Shown here piece after piece: positions 1 to 7,438 of a DNA stretch of 45,250 nucleotides. Numbering within the stretch: the stretch's first letter is position 1; each line of letters begins with the position of its first letter. The stretch comes from Alphaproteobacteria bacterium (GTDB taxonomy: Bacteria; Pseudomonadota; Alphaproteobacteria; UBA2966), in contig JASLXG010000151.1 of assembly GCA_030740435.1 (NCBI GenBank), forward strand, positions 1-45,250, read 5' to 3'. The translations under genes and the position numbers were made by a program. Below the pieces are notes generated by a model. The model saw only the letters and a program-made list of their open reading frames with translations. It did not search any database and was not told where the DNA came from.

Positions 1-290
1 GATCTTCCAGCGCACGGACAGCTTCTTCCAATTCGTTTCGTAGGGGCAAAGGTGCGGCAAGGGGATCGATACCCGGGTAGCGGAACACCGCGGCCCAGTC
101 GGTAATCTACGCTGGCGCCGTGGAAATAGCGGCCGCGGATATCGAAAGCCTCTCCTCCAGCCTCGATGCGGTGCTGGACGGTGCGGACGGAGTGTCTGAA
201 ACAGGGGATGTCGTGGGTTCCGTCTTCGTGGAAACCGACCCTACGGACGCCGATGAAGATCCGCTGAGCGACGATTTCATCGTCTAGATC
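1..290 (-). pseudogene. Damaged coding remnant, possible HEPN-like C-terminus, runs off left edge
   Basis: No intact gene is present, but two minus-strand frames look protein-like. From about 290 down to about 100 one frame reads a polar, His/Arg-rich stretch with strongly GC-rich third codon positions (it includes RGRYFHGASVDYR). From about 108 to the edge a different frame reads ITDWAAVFRYPG and then a Leu/Glu helix, which resembles the C-terminus of HEPN-domain proteins. An in-frame TAG precedes ITDW in its own frame, so joining the two needs a frame change near 95-115. A short acidic plus-strand frame (GTG at 120 to TAG at 287) is also open, but its codon use is poorer. The HEPN reading is a guess from a few residues, and the remnant could also be two unrelated gene ends. 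Confidence 0.3.
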
Positions 291-302
291 GGAGTTTGAC
301 TG

Positions 303-328
303 GGCGGTTTTCTGAAGAGAGAACCGCC
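303..328. terminator. Hairpin between left-edge remnant and TPR gene
   Basis: GGCGGTTTTCT and AGAGAACCGCC form an 11-bp stem with one G-U pair around a GAAG loop. It lies 17 bp beyond the stop codon of the minus-strand TPR gene. A short T-rich stretch follows on the plus side (331-339) and none on the minus side, so it may stop plus-strand transcription better, or only shape the 3' end of the TPR mRNA. Confidence 0.45.
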
Positions 329-344
329 TGATTTTCCTTCGATA

Positions 345-1136
345 TCAGCGCACCAGCCCCGCGGCATGGGCGGTGATGCGGATGCGGCTGTCGTCGGGCG
401 CCAGGCGGTAGGCTTGGGCGAAGTCGGCTTTGGCCAGTTCGGCGTCACCCTTGGCCTGGTGCGAAAAGCCCCGGTTGTGGAAGGCCTGGGCGTATTCCGG
501 CGCAATCTCGATGGCCCGGCTGAAGTTGGCCACGGCCTCGTCGAAGCGGCGCAATTGATAGTAGCTGAGCCCCAGATTGTAATGCGCGCTGGTGTGGTTG
601 GGGGTGATCCTCAGGGTGGCCTCGAAGTCCGAGCTGGCGCGTTCCAGCTTGCCTTTGAGAAAATTCGCCAGACCGCGGTTGTAGTAGGCGTTGGCGTCGT
701 CCTTCGTCAGTTCGAGAACGCGGTCGAACATTCTGATGGCCCGGCCGTATTTGCGGCCCTGGGCCAAGAGCAGGCCGCGATAGAAGAACACCGAGGCGCT
801 GTCGGGCACGCGCAGGCGCTTTATGGCGCTCTCGAACTCCTCCATGGTGATGCTGAAGGCGGTGTCGAAGTCCTTGTCGGCGCGGGCGAACAGCCGCTTG
901 CCTTCATAGGCCACGCGGCGGTTGGTCAGCACCTCGATCTCCTGGCTGGGCGCCAGATCGCCCGAGCGCAGCGCCTTGGTGCAGTAATGGATGGCGATGT
1001 CGAAATAGCCCTGCTCGGCGGCCTGAAAGCCGCGGATGCAGTTCTCGAAGTCGTTGGCCAGTGCGCGGCCGGGAGCCAGGGTGCCGCCACAGAGCGCCAC
1101 CAGCAACAATAGGGCCATGCCTGGACCGCGTTTCAT
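345..1136 (-). CDS. Exported tetratricopeptide-repeat (TPR) protein
   Basis: This 263-residue protein begins MKRGPGMALLLLVALCGG and has an ALA cleavage site near residue 27, a typical Sec signal peptide, so it should act in the periplasm or envelope. The rest is helical TPR repeats. Three clear consecutive 34-residue units lie in the C-terminal half (YYNRGLANFLKGKLERA, HYNLGLSYYQLRRFDEA, FHNRGFSHQAKGDAELA), each followed by an A/R-I-x-P type ending. TPRs bind other proteins; no enzymatic domain is visible. A TTG start nine codons upstream is possible, but the ATG at 1136 starts a normal signal peptide. The gene stands alone and is divergent from the receiver/pentapeptide gene across an AT-richer gap (1164-1240) that probably holds both promoters. 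The partner is unknown. Confidence 0.85.
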   Translation of the reverse strand: MKRGPGMALLLLVALCGGTLAPGRALANDFENCIRGFQAAEQGYFDIAIHYCTKALRSGDLAPSQEIEVLTNRRVAYEGKRLFARADKDFDTAFSITMEEFESAIKRLRVPDSASVFFYRGLLLAQGRKYGRAIRMFDRVLELTKDDANAYYNRGLANFLKGKLERASSDFEATLRITPNHTSAHYNLGLSYYQLRRFDEAVANFSRAIEIAPEYAQAFHNRGFSHQAKGDAELAKADFAQAYRLAPDDSRIRITAHAAGLVR

Positions 1137-1381
1137 CTCGTCTGGCGCCGCTCGTGATGCCAATCAAAGCGCTATATCATTGCATATAAACGCAAAATCT
1201 TGGTTAAAAACGAAAGCCTTTCCGAGCCGGCAAATGAGTGGCGAACCAAGGCCCTTTTTGGGCCCCGCGAATCCGTTGCCCTGGGTCTCCGATTGCCCCA
1301 TTATCGGGCTGCCCGCCGAGGCCGCGAGACGACGGCCGGGGGAGGGCTGTCACTGGGGCAAGGAGTGGGTCTGACGTCGCC

Positions 1382-2713
1382 ATGGCGGGATTGGACTGGT
1401 CAAAACAGCGCATACTCATAGCCGAACACGACGGTGCCATCGCGGGGCGGATCGAAGACCTGCTCAAGCGCCTCGGCGTCGGCGCCTTGCGTTCGGTGGC
1501 GTCCGGCCGGGAAGTCACCGAGGCGCTTTCCAGCTTCGTCCCCAGCTTGATGCTGCTGGAGGTCAACCTGACCGGCATGAGTGGCCTCGATGTTACGCGC
1601 TGGGTGCGTAGCAACCCCAAAAGCCCCAATCCCGACATACCCATCGTCGTCATGGCGGCGGCGGCCGACACCGACGCGCTGAGGCGTATGTGTGGCATCG
1701 GCATCGAAAGTTTCATCCGCAAGCCCATCGATCCGGAAAAACTGGTGCGCCGGGTGGCAAAGACCATCGCCAAACCATCGCGCTTCATCAGCACGCTGGA
1801 CTATTTCGGCCCCGACCGGCGCCGCCCAAAGCCCCCCGACTATCGCTATCGCGGTGCCGAACGCCGCCGTCCGGTCGCGGTGAAGCCCAAGGTCGAAGCC
1901 GTGGCGCCGCCACCCCCGGCCAAGGCCAAACCGGCGGCTCCACCGCCGCCCCGGCCCGCCCAACTGAGTGACGAGGAAAAGCGCCAACGCGACGCCGAAT
2001 GGCAGATCGCCGCCGCCGAGGAGAGCACTGCCCCGCCCGAGCCCGAGCCTGAGAGCGACAGCGGTGAGGACTGGCAGGCCGCCCTGGGGGATCAGGAAAA
2101 ACCGGCCAAGCGGGACTCGAGCGCCGAATGGCAGCAAGCGGTGGCGGAGGAGGACAAGCGCCGCGCCGAGGCGGCGGCCGAGCCCGAGGTGGCCGACCCC
2201 GGCGTGCTGCTGTCGAACGCCGTCGAGGAGCACGTCAAGTGGCTGCGCTCGGGCGGCAGCGAGGGCGCCAAGGCCGCTCTCGCCGGCCAGGACCTGGCTG
2301 GCGCCGAGTGTCCAGAGGCCGACCTGACCAACACCAACCTCAGGGGCATCGATCTTTCCGGTGCCAATCTGCGCGGCGCCACCTTGCAGGGCGCCGACCT
2401 GCGCGGTGCCAACCTGTCGGGAACCGACCTCAGCGAGGGCGACCTGGCCAGCGCCAAAATGCGCCATGCCAACCTAACCATCAGCCGGCTCGGTGGTACC
2501 AAGCTGGTCGATGCCGATCTCGCCGGTGCCACCTTCAAGGGTGCCGCCATGGAGGACACCGATCTGCGCGGCGCCAATCTCCTGGGCGCCAACCTGCAAG
2601 GCGCCGATCTGCGCCAGACGGCGGGGCTGGTGCAGACCCAGATCGACAAGGCCATGGCCGATCGTGAAACCCGCCTGCCGCCCGGCCTGCACCCGCCCCT
2701 CGAGGACGAATAG
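1382..2713 (+). CDS. Degenerate receiver domain fused to pentapeptide repeats
   Basis: The protein has 443 residues. Residues about 9-125 form a CheY-like receiver fold (RILIAEHDGAI, LMLLEVNLTGMSGLD, PIVVMAAAAD, FIRKPID). Next comes a DYFGPDRRR/RGAERRR segment also found after receiver domains in related bacteria, then a Pro/Ala- and Glu-rich linker (about 170-300), then tandem A(D/N)LxG pentapeptide repeats (about 305-410) that should fold as a right-handed beta-helix. The phosphoacceptor Asp is Glu60, the acidic pair is Glu15/His16, and the switch Thr/Ser is Ala92; only Lys114 is kept. It is therefore probably not phosphorylated in the usual way. An ATG at 1382 begins the receiver directly, whereas the longer open frame upstream has no recognisable sequence. 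The succinate/fumarate operon starts 33 bp downstream. Function unknown. Confidence 0.85.
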   Translation: MAGLDWSKQRILIAEHDGAIAGRIEDLLKRLGVGALRSVASGREVTEALSSFVPSLMLLEVNLTGMSGLDVTRWVRSNPKSPNPDIPIVVMAAAADTDALRRMCGIGIESFIRKPIDPEKLVRRVAKTIAKPSRFISTLDYFGPDRRRPKPPDYRYRGAERRRPVAVKPKVEAVAPPPPAKAKPAAPPPPRPAQLSDEEKRQRDAEWQIAAAEESTAPPEPEPESDSGEDWQAALGDQEKPAKRDSSAEWQQAVAEEDKRRAEAAAEPEVADPGVLLSNAVEEHVKWLRSGGSEGAKAALAGQDLAGAECPEADLTNTNLRGIDLSGANLRGATLQGADLRGANLSGTDLSEGDLASAKMRHANLTISRLGGTKLVDADLAGATFKGAAMEDTDLRGANLLGANLQGADLRQTAGLVQTQIDKAMADRETRLPPGLHPPLEDE

Positions 2714-2746
2714 CCCGGCGGGTTGGCGCCGGCGGGGAACCAAGAC

Positions 2747-3457
2747 ATGGAGTTGGTGGTCGATATTTGGCGCGGCGGTGCCGACGGGGCTTACCAGAGC
2801 TATGCCGTGACGGCGCGGCCGGGGCAGACCGTTCTCGATCTGGTGGTCCACGTGCAGCGCCATCTCGACAGCACGCTGGCCTACCGCTATGCCTGCCGCG
2901 TCGGCATGTGCGGCAGTTGCGCCATGACGGTAAACGGCGTGCCGCGCTGGACCTGCCGCACCCGTATCGGCACGGTGGCCAAGGGCGGCAGGCTGGTGCT
3001 GGCACCGCTACGCAACCTGCCGCACATCAAAGACCTGGCTTGCGACATGAATCCCTTCTTCGACAAGCTGGCCGCGGCCCGGGGCTGCTTCGTGCCGGGC
3101 CGCGAGGGCGCCAGCGATTTCGCTCCGGTCGACCCCGCCGGCCGGCGCCGCCGTGCCGTCGACGCGGCCATCGAGTGCATCGGCTGCGGCGTCTGCTATG
3201 CCGCCTGCGACGTGGTCGCCTGGCGCCCGGACTACCTCGGCCCGGCGGCCCTCAATCGGGTCTGGACGCTGGTCAACGACGAACGCGACGGCGACCGTTC
3301 CGGCCATCTGGCGACGGTGGCGGGTGAGGCCGGCTGTCAGGTCTGCCACAGCCAGCAGAACTGTGCCCAACACTGCCCCAAGGCGCTCGACCCGACGGCC
3401 TCGATCGCCGGCCTCAAGCGGGCCACCACTCTGGCGGCGCTGCGGGGCGAGCTGTGA
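2747..3457 (+). CDS. Fumarate reductase/succinate dehydrogenase iron-sulfur subunit
   Basis: This 236-residue electron-transfer subunit links the flavoprotein to the quinone site in the membrane. The [2Fe-2S] ligands lie in CRVGMCGSCAMTVNGVPRWTC order (Cys-x4-Cys-x2-Cys-x11-Cys), the [4Fe-4S] ligands in CIGCGVCYAAC, and the [3Fe-4S] ligands in CHSQQNC...CP. The second motif and the following LGPAAL resemble FrdB of quinol:fumarate reductases more than SdhB. The usual Pro after the [4Fe-4S] motif is Asp here, and there is an extra Cys (CQVC) before the third cluster. The ATG at 2747 begins the ferredoxin fold; an upstream TTG is less likely. It is the first gene of a run of overlapping genes (FeS, anchor, anchor, flavoprotein, fumarase alpha and beta), so co-expression is near certain. 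The direction of the reaction in vivo cannot be read from sequence. Confidence 0.93.
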   Translation: MELVVDIWRGGADGAYQSYAVTARPGQTVLDLVVHVQRHLDSTLAYRYACRVGMCGSCAMTVNGVPRWTCRTRIGTVAKGGRLVLAPLRNLPHIKDLACDMNPFFDKLAAARGCFVPGREGASDFAPVDPAGRRRRAVDAAIECIGCGVCYAACDVVAWRPDYLGPAALNRVWTLVNDERDGDRSGHLATVAGEAGCQVCHSQQNCAQHCPKALDPTASIAGLKRATTLAALRGEL

Positions 3458-3789
3458 GCGGGCGCGTAGAGATCTGGCTCTTCATCATTCAGCGCCTGGC
3501 GGCGGCGGTGCTGGCGCCGCTGGTGCTGGTCCACTTCGCCACCATCGTCTACGCCTTCCAGGACGGCCTCAGCGCCGCCGAGATCCTCTCCCGCACCCAG
3601 GGCAGTGCCGCCTTGGCGGTTTTTTATGGGCTCTTCGTGGTGGCTGCCGCATTGCATGGAACCATCGGCCTCAGGGCCATCCTGCGCGAACACACGGCCT
3701 GGCGCTGGGCCAACGTCAACACGGCGGCGACGGCCTTTTTGGTGATGGTGCTCTGGCTCGGTCTGGGCGCCGTCGCGGCGGTGACATGA
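3454..3789 (+). CDS. Fumarate reductase/succinate dehydrogenase membrane anchor, first subunit
   Basis: A 111-residue integral membrane protein with three hydrophobic segments (about 8-30, 48-72 and 85-110). It starts with GTG inside the stop of the FeS gene (GTGA overlap). It contains IIQRLAAAVLAPLVLVHFATI and ALHGTIGLR, where the His residues sit as in haem-binding SdhC/SdhD-type anchors. With the next gene it should form the two-subunit anchor that carries quinone and possibly haem b. Anchor subunits diverge rapidly, so the family is assigned mainly from position, size and membrane pattern. Whether it binds haem needs measurement. Confidence 0.85.
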   Translation: MSGRVEIWLFIIQRLAAAVLAPLVLVHFATIVYAFQDGLSAAEILSRTQGSAALAVFYGLFVVAAALHGTIGLRAILREHTAWRWANVNTAATAFLVMVLWLGLGAVAAVT

Positions 3790-4121
3790 GCGCGCGCAAT
3801 CACCCGGCCTACTGGGCCTTCGTGGTGCACCGGGTTTCCGGCCTGGCGCTGGCCGCCTTCGTGCCGCTGCACCTCTACGTGCTGTCGCTGGCGCTGGAGC
3901 AGACGGCGACGCTGGACCGCTTCCTGGCCTGGAGCACGGCACCCCTGGTCAAGCTGGCCGAGACCGCCCTGGTGGTGCTGCTGGCGGTCCATCTGGCCGG
4001 CGGCATCCGGCTGCTGGCGCTGGAGTTCCTGCCCGGGCCGCGGGGCCAGACGCCGCTGATCGCGCTGGCCGGCGGGGTGGCCCTGGCGGCCGGGCTCTTC
4101 TTCCTCCTCAACGCGGCCTGA
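3786..4121 (+). CDS. Fumarate reductase/succinate dehydrogenase cytochrome b-like anchor, second subunit
   Basis: A 111-residue protein with three membrane segments, whose ATG overlaps the stop of the previous gene (ATGA). The N-terminal HRVSGLALAAFVPLHLYVL matches the HRxSG motif of SdhC-type cytochrome b subunits, and VHLAGGIRLLALEF matches the second conserved His/GIR region near the quinone site. Two hydrophobic anchors of this kind give a four-subunit enzyme. The flavoprotein gene follows after 4 bp. The order FeS-anchor-anchor-flavoprotein differs from the common C-D-A-B order of alphaproteobacterial sdh operons, which suggests this is not the housekeeping succinate dehydrogenase. Confidence 0.87.
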   Translation: MSARNHPAYWAFVVHRVSGLALAAFVPLHLYVLSLALEQTATLDRFLAWSTAPLVKLAETALVVLLAVHLAGGIRLLALEFLPGPRGQTPLIALAGGVALAAGLFFLLNAA

Positions 4122-4125
4122 GACC

Positions 4126-5850
4126 ATGGACGTCGAACGCCTCGAGAGCGACATTCTCATCCTGGGCAGCGGCGGGGCCGGGCTCTTTGCCGCGCTGCAT
4201 GCCAAGCGGGCGGCACCGGAGCTCGAGGTCACGGTGGCGGTCAAGGGCCTGCTCGGCAAGTCGGGCTGCACGCGAATGGTGCAGGGCGGCTACAACGTTG
4301 CCATAGCCGAGGGCGATTCGCTCGAGCGACATTTCATGGACACCATCAACGGCGGCCAATGGATCAACGACCAGGATCTGGCCTGGACCCTGGTCGAGGG
4401 CGCCGTCGAACGCATCCATGAGCTGGAGAACGAGATCGGTTGTTTTTTCGATCGCAACCCCGACGGCTCGGTGCACCAAAAGGCCTTCGCCGGCCAGACC
4501 TTCGACCGCACCGTGCACAAGGGCGACCTCACCGGTATCGAGATCATCAACCGCCTGGCCGAGCAGGTCTGGGCTCGTGATATCAGGCGCCTGGAGGAAC
4601 ACCGCGCCGTGGCCCTGGTGCCCAGCGCCGACGCGAGCCGCCTCGCCGGCGTGCTGCTGGTCGACTTGCGTTCGGGCGCCTTTCGTTTCGTGGCCGCCCG
4701 GGCCGTGCTGCTGGCCACCGGCGGCGGCCCCACCATGTACCGCTACAACACGCCGTCGGCCGACAAGAGCTGCGACGGCATGGCCTTGGCCTTGCGCGCC
4801 GGGCTCGAGCTTCGCGACATGGAGATGGTGCAGTTCCACCCCACCGGACTGGTGGCCGGCGCCGATACCCGCATCACCGGCACCATCATCGAAGAAGGCC
4901 TGCGCGGCGCCGGCGGCCAGCTGCTCGACGGTGCCGAGCGCCGCTTCATGACCGACTACGACGAACGCGGCGAACGGGCCACCCGCGACATCGTCAGCCG
5001 CGCCATGTTCGCCGAGATGCGGGCCGGCCGCACCGGACCCAACGGCGGCCTCTACATCACCATGCGCGAGCTTGATCCGACGCTGGTACGCGGCCAGTTC
5101 AAGGGCATGGTGGAACGTTGCGCCGACTGCGGCTTCGATCTGGTCGGCGGCCTGGTGGAGGTGGTGCCGACGGCGCACTACATGATGGGCGGCCTGATCT
5201 TTGAGAGCGACTGCCGCACCGCGCTGCCCGGTCTTTATGCCGCCGGCGAGGATACCGGCGGCGTCCACGGCGCCAACCGCCTGGGCGGCAACGGCGTGGC
5301 CAACTCGACGGTCTTCGGCGGCATCGCCGGCGACAGCATGGCGGCGGGCCTGGAGGCCACCATCGCCGAGCCCGACGAGGCGGCGCTGGGGGCGGCCGTC
5401 GCCGCTTGCACCAGGCCCTTCGGCCGGCCGCCCGGCGACCTCGAGGCACTGCGCCAGGACCTTCAGGACATGATGTGGCAGGACGTGGGCATCATGCGTA
5501 CCCGCGACGGCCTGCAAGGCGCGCTCGGCGCCCTCGAGGAAATGGCCGAAACCCTCGAAGGCTGCGGCCTGGCGGATTCGGGCCGGGCCTTCGACATGGC
5601 CTGGCAGGACTGGCTCAACCTGGAAAGCCAGATCATCGTCAGCCGCGCCGTGGCCACGGCGGCGCTGGCCCGGGAGAACTCCTGCGGCGCCCATTTCCGC
5701 GAGGATTTTCCCGACCCGGCGCCGGCCGAAACGGCTTTCAACACCGTGGTCCGATTGCAAGACGGGGAACTCCGGGCCGAGACCCGGCCGGCCCGCTTCA
5801 GCCGCGTGCGTCCGGGCGCCAGCCTGCTGGTCGAGGACGAAACCCCATGA
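4126..5850 (+). CDS. Fumarate reductase/succinate dehydrogenase flavoprotein subunit
   Basis: The catalytic subunit (574 residues) interconverts fumarate and succinate on FAD. It starts with the Rossmann dinucleotide motif ILGSGGAGL (12-20). Substrate residues of the family are present: QFHPTG, the Arg in ATRDIVSRAM, TAHYMMGG and GANRLGGNG. The helical and C-terminal domains complete a normal-length protein. The unusual point is at residues 46-49: SGCT stands where most SdhA/FrdA have the RSHT His that holds FAD covalently, so Cys48 replaces that His and the flavin may be bound non-covalently. L-aspartate oxidase also lacks the His, but the FeS and anchor partners here rule out NadB. The next gene starts inside its stop codon. 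Confidence 0.92.
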   Translation: MDVERLESDILILGSGGAGLFAALHAKRAAPELEVTVAVKGLLGKSGCTRMVQGGYNVAIAEGDSLERHFMDTINGGQWINDQDLAWTLVEGAVERIHELENEIGCFFDRNPDGSVHQKAFAGQTFDRTVHKGDLTGIEIINRLAEQVWARDIRRLEEHRAVALVPSADASRLAGVLLVDLRSGAFRFVAARAVLLATGGGPTMYRYNTPSADKSCDGMALALRAGLELRDMEMVQFHPTGLVAGADTRITGTIIEEGLRGAGGQLLDGAERRFMTDYDERGERATRDIVSRAMFAEMRAGRTGPNGGLYITMRELDPTLVRGQFKGMVERCADCGFDLVGGLVEVVPTAHYMMGGLIFESDCRTALPGLYAAGEDTGGVHGANRLGGNGVANSTVFGGIAGDSMAAGLEATIAEPDEAALGAAVAACTRPFGRPPGDLEALRQDLQDMMWQDVGIMRTRDGLQGALGALEEMAETLEGCGLADSGRAFDMAWQDWLNLESQIIVSRAVATAALARENSCGAHFREDFPDPAPAETAFNTVVRLQDGELRAETRPARFSRVRPGASLLVEDETP

Positions 5851-6773
5851 TCGCCGCCCGGGCCATCGAGGAGGCCGGCCTCGAGCTCATGCGCCGCGCC
5901 GCCATCGACATTCCCGAGGATTTCCGCGCCGGTATCGTTGAGCTGCTGGCCAACGAGAAAAACGAGCTCAGCCGGTTCGTTTTGGAATCCCAGATCGAGA
6001 ACTGGGCCGCGGCCAGCCAGGACCGCCGCGCCATGTGCGCCGACACCGGGCTGCCACGCTTTTTCGTCAAGCTGGGCAACGAGGCCGCCGTCGAAGGCGG
6101 TCTAATCGCACTGGAACGCGCACTGCGCCGCGCCACCGCCGAGGCCACGGCGGAGGTGCCGCTGAGGCCCAACCGGGTGCATCCGCTGAGCCGCACCGAC
6201 AGCAACAACAACGTCGGCATTCGGGCCCCCGAGATCGACTATTCCGTGGAGCCGGGCGGTGACTGGATCGACATCACGGCGGTGCACAAGGGGGGGCTTT
6301 TCGGCAGCGACTATCGCATGCTCTTTCCCGGCGACGGCCTGGGCGGCATCAAACGTTTCTTCCTCGACGTCATGGTGCAGTTCGGGCGGCGCGGCCTGGC
6401 CTGCCAGCCGGCCATCGTCGGGCTGGGCATCGGCGGCAGCAAGGACACCTGCATGACGCTGGGCAAGCAGGCGGCCTGCCTGCGCCTGGTGGGCCAAGCC
6501 AACCCCGATCCCGAGATCGCCGCCCTGGAAGACGAATTGAAGGAGCTGGGCAATTCCATCGGGCTTGGGCCCATGGGCTTTGGCGGCTCCTCGGCCGTGG
6601 TCGACTGCCACATCGAAGTGGCTCACACCCACACCGGCGGCATGCCCGTGAGCGTCCACAGCTTTTGCCTCTCGTCGCGCCGCGCCGTGGCGCGCATCAG
6701 CCCACAGGGCGTCGAATACCGCAGCGATCCCCGCTGGTTCACCGACTACCACCGCAGGGACGGCGTGGAATGA
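5847..6773 (+). CDS. Class I fumarate hydratase, alpha (N-terminal) half
   Basis: A 308-residue alpha subunit of the two-subunit, [4Fe-4S]-dependent fumarase/tartrate dehydratase family, which catalyses reversible hydration of fumarate to malate or of close analogues. Cluster-ligand cysteines are plausible in MCADTGLP (about residue 64), in GGSKDTCMTLG (about 203) and in VDCHIEVAHTHTGG (about 254). The ATG overlaps the flavoprotein stop (ATGA). Placement directly after fumarate reductase suggests a fumarate-malate-succinate module. Other members of this family act on tartrate or mesaconate, so the exact substrate is inferred from context. Confidence 0.9.
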   Translation: MIAARAIEEAGLELMRRAAIDIPEDFRAGIVELLANEKNELSRFVLESQIENWAAASQDRRAMCADTGLPRFFVKLGNEAAVEGGLIALERALRRATAEATAEVPLRPNRVHPLSRTDSNNNVGIRAPEIDYSVEPGGDWIDITAVHKGGLFGSDYRMLFPGDGLGGIKRFFLDVMVQFGRRGLACQPAIVGLGIGGSKDTCMTLGKQAACLRLVGQANPDPEIAALEDELKELGNSIGLGPMGFGGSSAVVDCHIEVAHTHTGGMPVSVHSFCLSSRRAVARISPQGVEYRSDPRWFTDYHRRDGVE

Positions 6774-7429
6774 AGACGATGAGGTTGAAGCTGCCGCTGC
6801 GGCAGGGTGACCTCGACGGGCTCGAGCTCGGCACCGTGGTCCATCTCGACGGCGTGCTCTATACCGGCCGCGAAGGTCTTTACCGCCGCCTGCTCGACGA
6901 AGGTCAGGCCCCGCCGGTCGATCTTAAGAGCCTCTCCAACGCCAATTTCCATTGCTCCCCGGCGGCCGCCCGGGCGCCCGACGGCAGCTACCGGGTGGGG
7001 GCGGTGACGGGCACCGCCAGCTTCCGCTTTTCCCACTGGCTGGAGCGCTGGTTCGAGATCTCGGACTGCCGCCTGATCATCGGCAAGGGCGGCATGGCGG
7101 CCAGCGACTATCGCCAGCACTTCGTGCCCCGGGGAGCGATTTATCTCACCACCGTGGGCTACGGCACGGGCGCGCTGCTGGGCCGTGGCGTGAAGCGCGT
7201 GGTCGACGTCCATTGGCTCGAGGAACTGGGCCTGGCCCAGGCGCTCTGGGTGCTGGAGGTGGAGAATTTTGGCCCCTTCCTGGTCGAAAGCGACCTTCAG
7301 GGCAATAGCCTGCTCGAAGCCGCCGGTGAGAGCGTCAACCAGCGCCTCGAGCAGCTTTACGCCGGTCTCAAGCCGCCGGCGCTGGGGCGCTACGGCGAAA
7401 CCACCTCGCGCGACGACGAGGTAATCTAG
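6770..7429 (+). CDS. Class I fumarate hydratase, beta (C-terminal) half
   Basis: A 219-residue beta subunit that pairs with the preceding alpha subunit to complete the hydratase active site. The swivelling-domain signatures are VTGTASFRFSHWLERW (where the family has a Gly-Pro-Thr-Thr-Ser-like turn) and IIGKGGM. The ATG at 6770 overlaps the alpha stop (ATGA). The open frame extends further upstream, but that part is antisense-like filler with no family similarity. The order FeS/anchors/flavoprotein/fumarase alpha/fumarase beta is compact, with no gap above 5 bp, so these six genes are probably one transcriptional and functional unit. Confidence 0.9.
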   Translation: MKTMRLKLPLRQGDLDGLELGTVVHLDGVLYTGREGLYRRLLDEGQAPPVDLKSLSNANFHCSPAAARAPDGSYRVGAVTGTASFRFSHWLERWFEISDCRLIIGKGGMAASDYRQHFVPRGAIYLTTVGYGTGALLGRGVKRVVDVHWLEELGLAQALWVLEVENFGPFLVESDLQGNSLLEAAGESVNQRLEQLYAGLKPPALGRYGETTSRDDEVI

Positions 7430-7438
7430 GATTTGCCC

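Noticed and set aside
120-287. Acidic plus-strand ORF at the left edge
   Set aside because: Third-position composition is poorer than in the opposite frame and no ribosome site is visible before the GTG.
4126-5850. L-aspartate oxidase (NadB)
   Set aside because: It lacks the covalent-FAD His, as NadB does, but the FeS and membrane-anchor genes overlap it, which NadB never needs.
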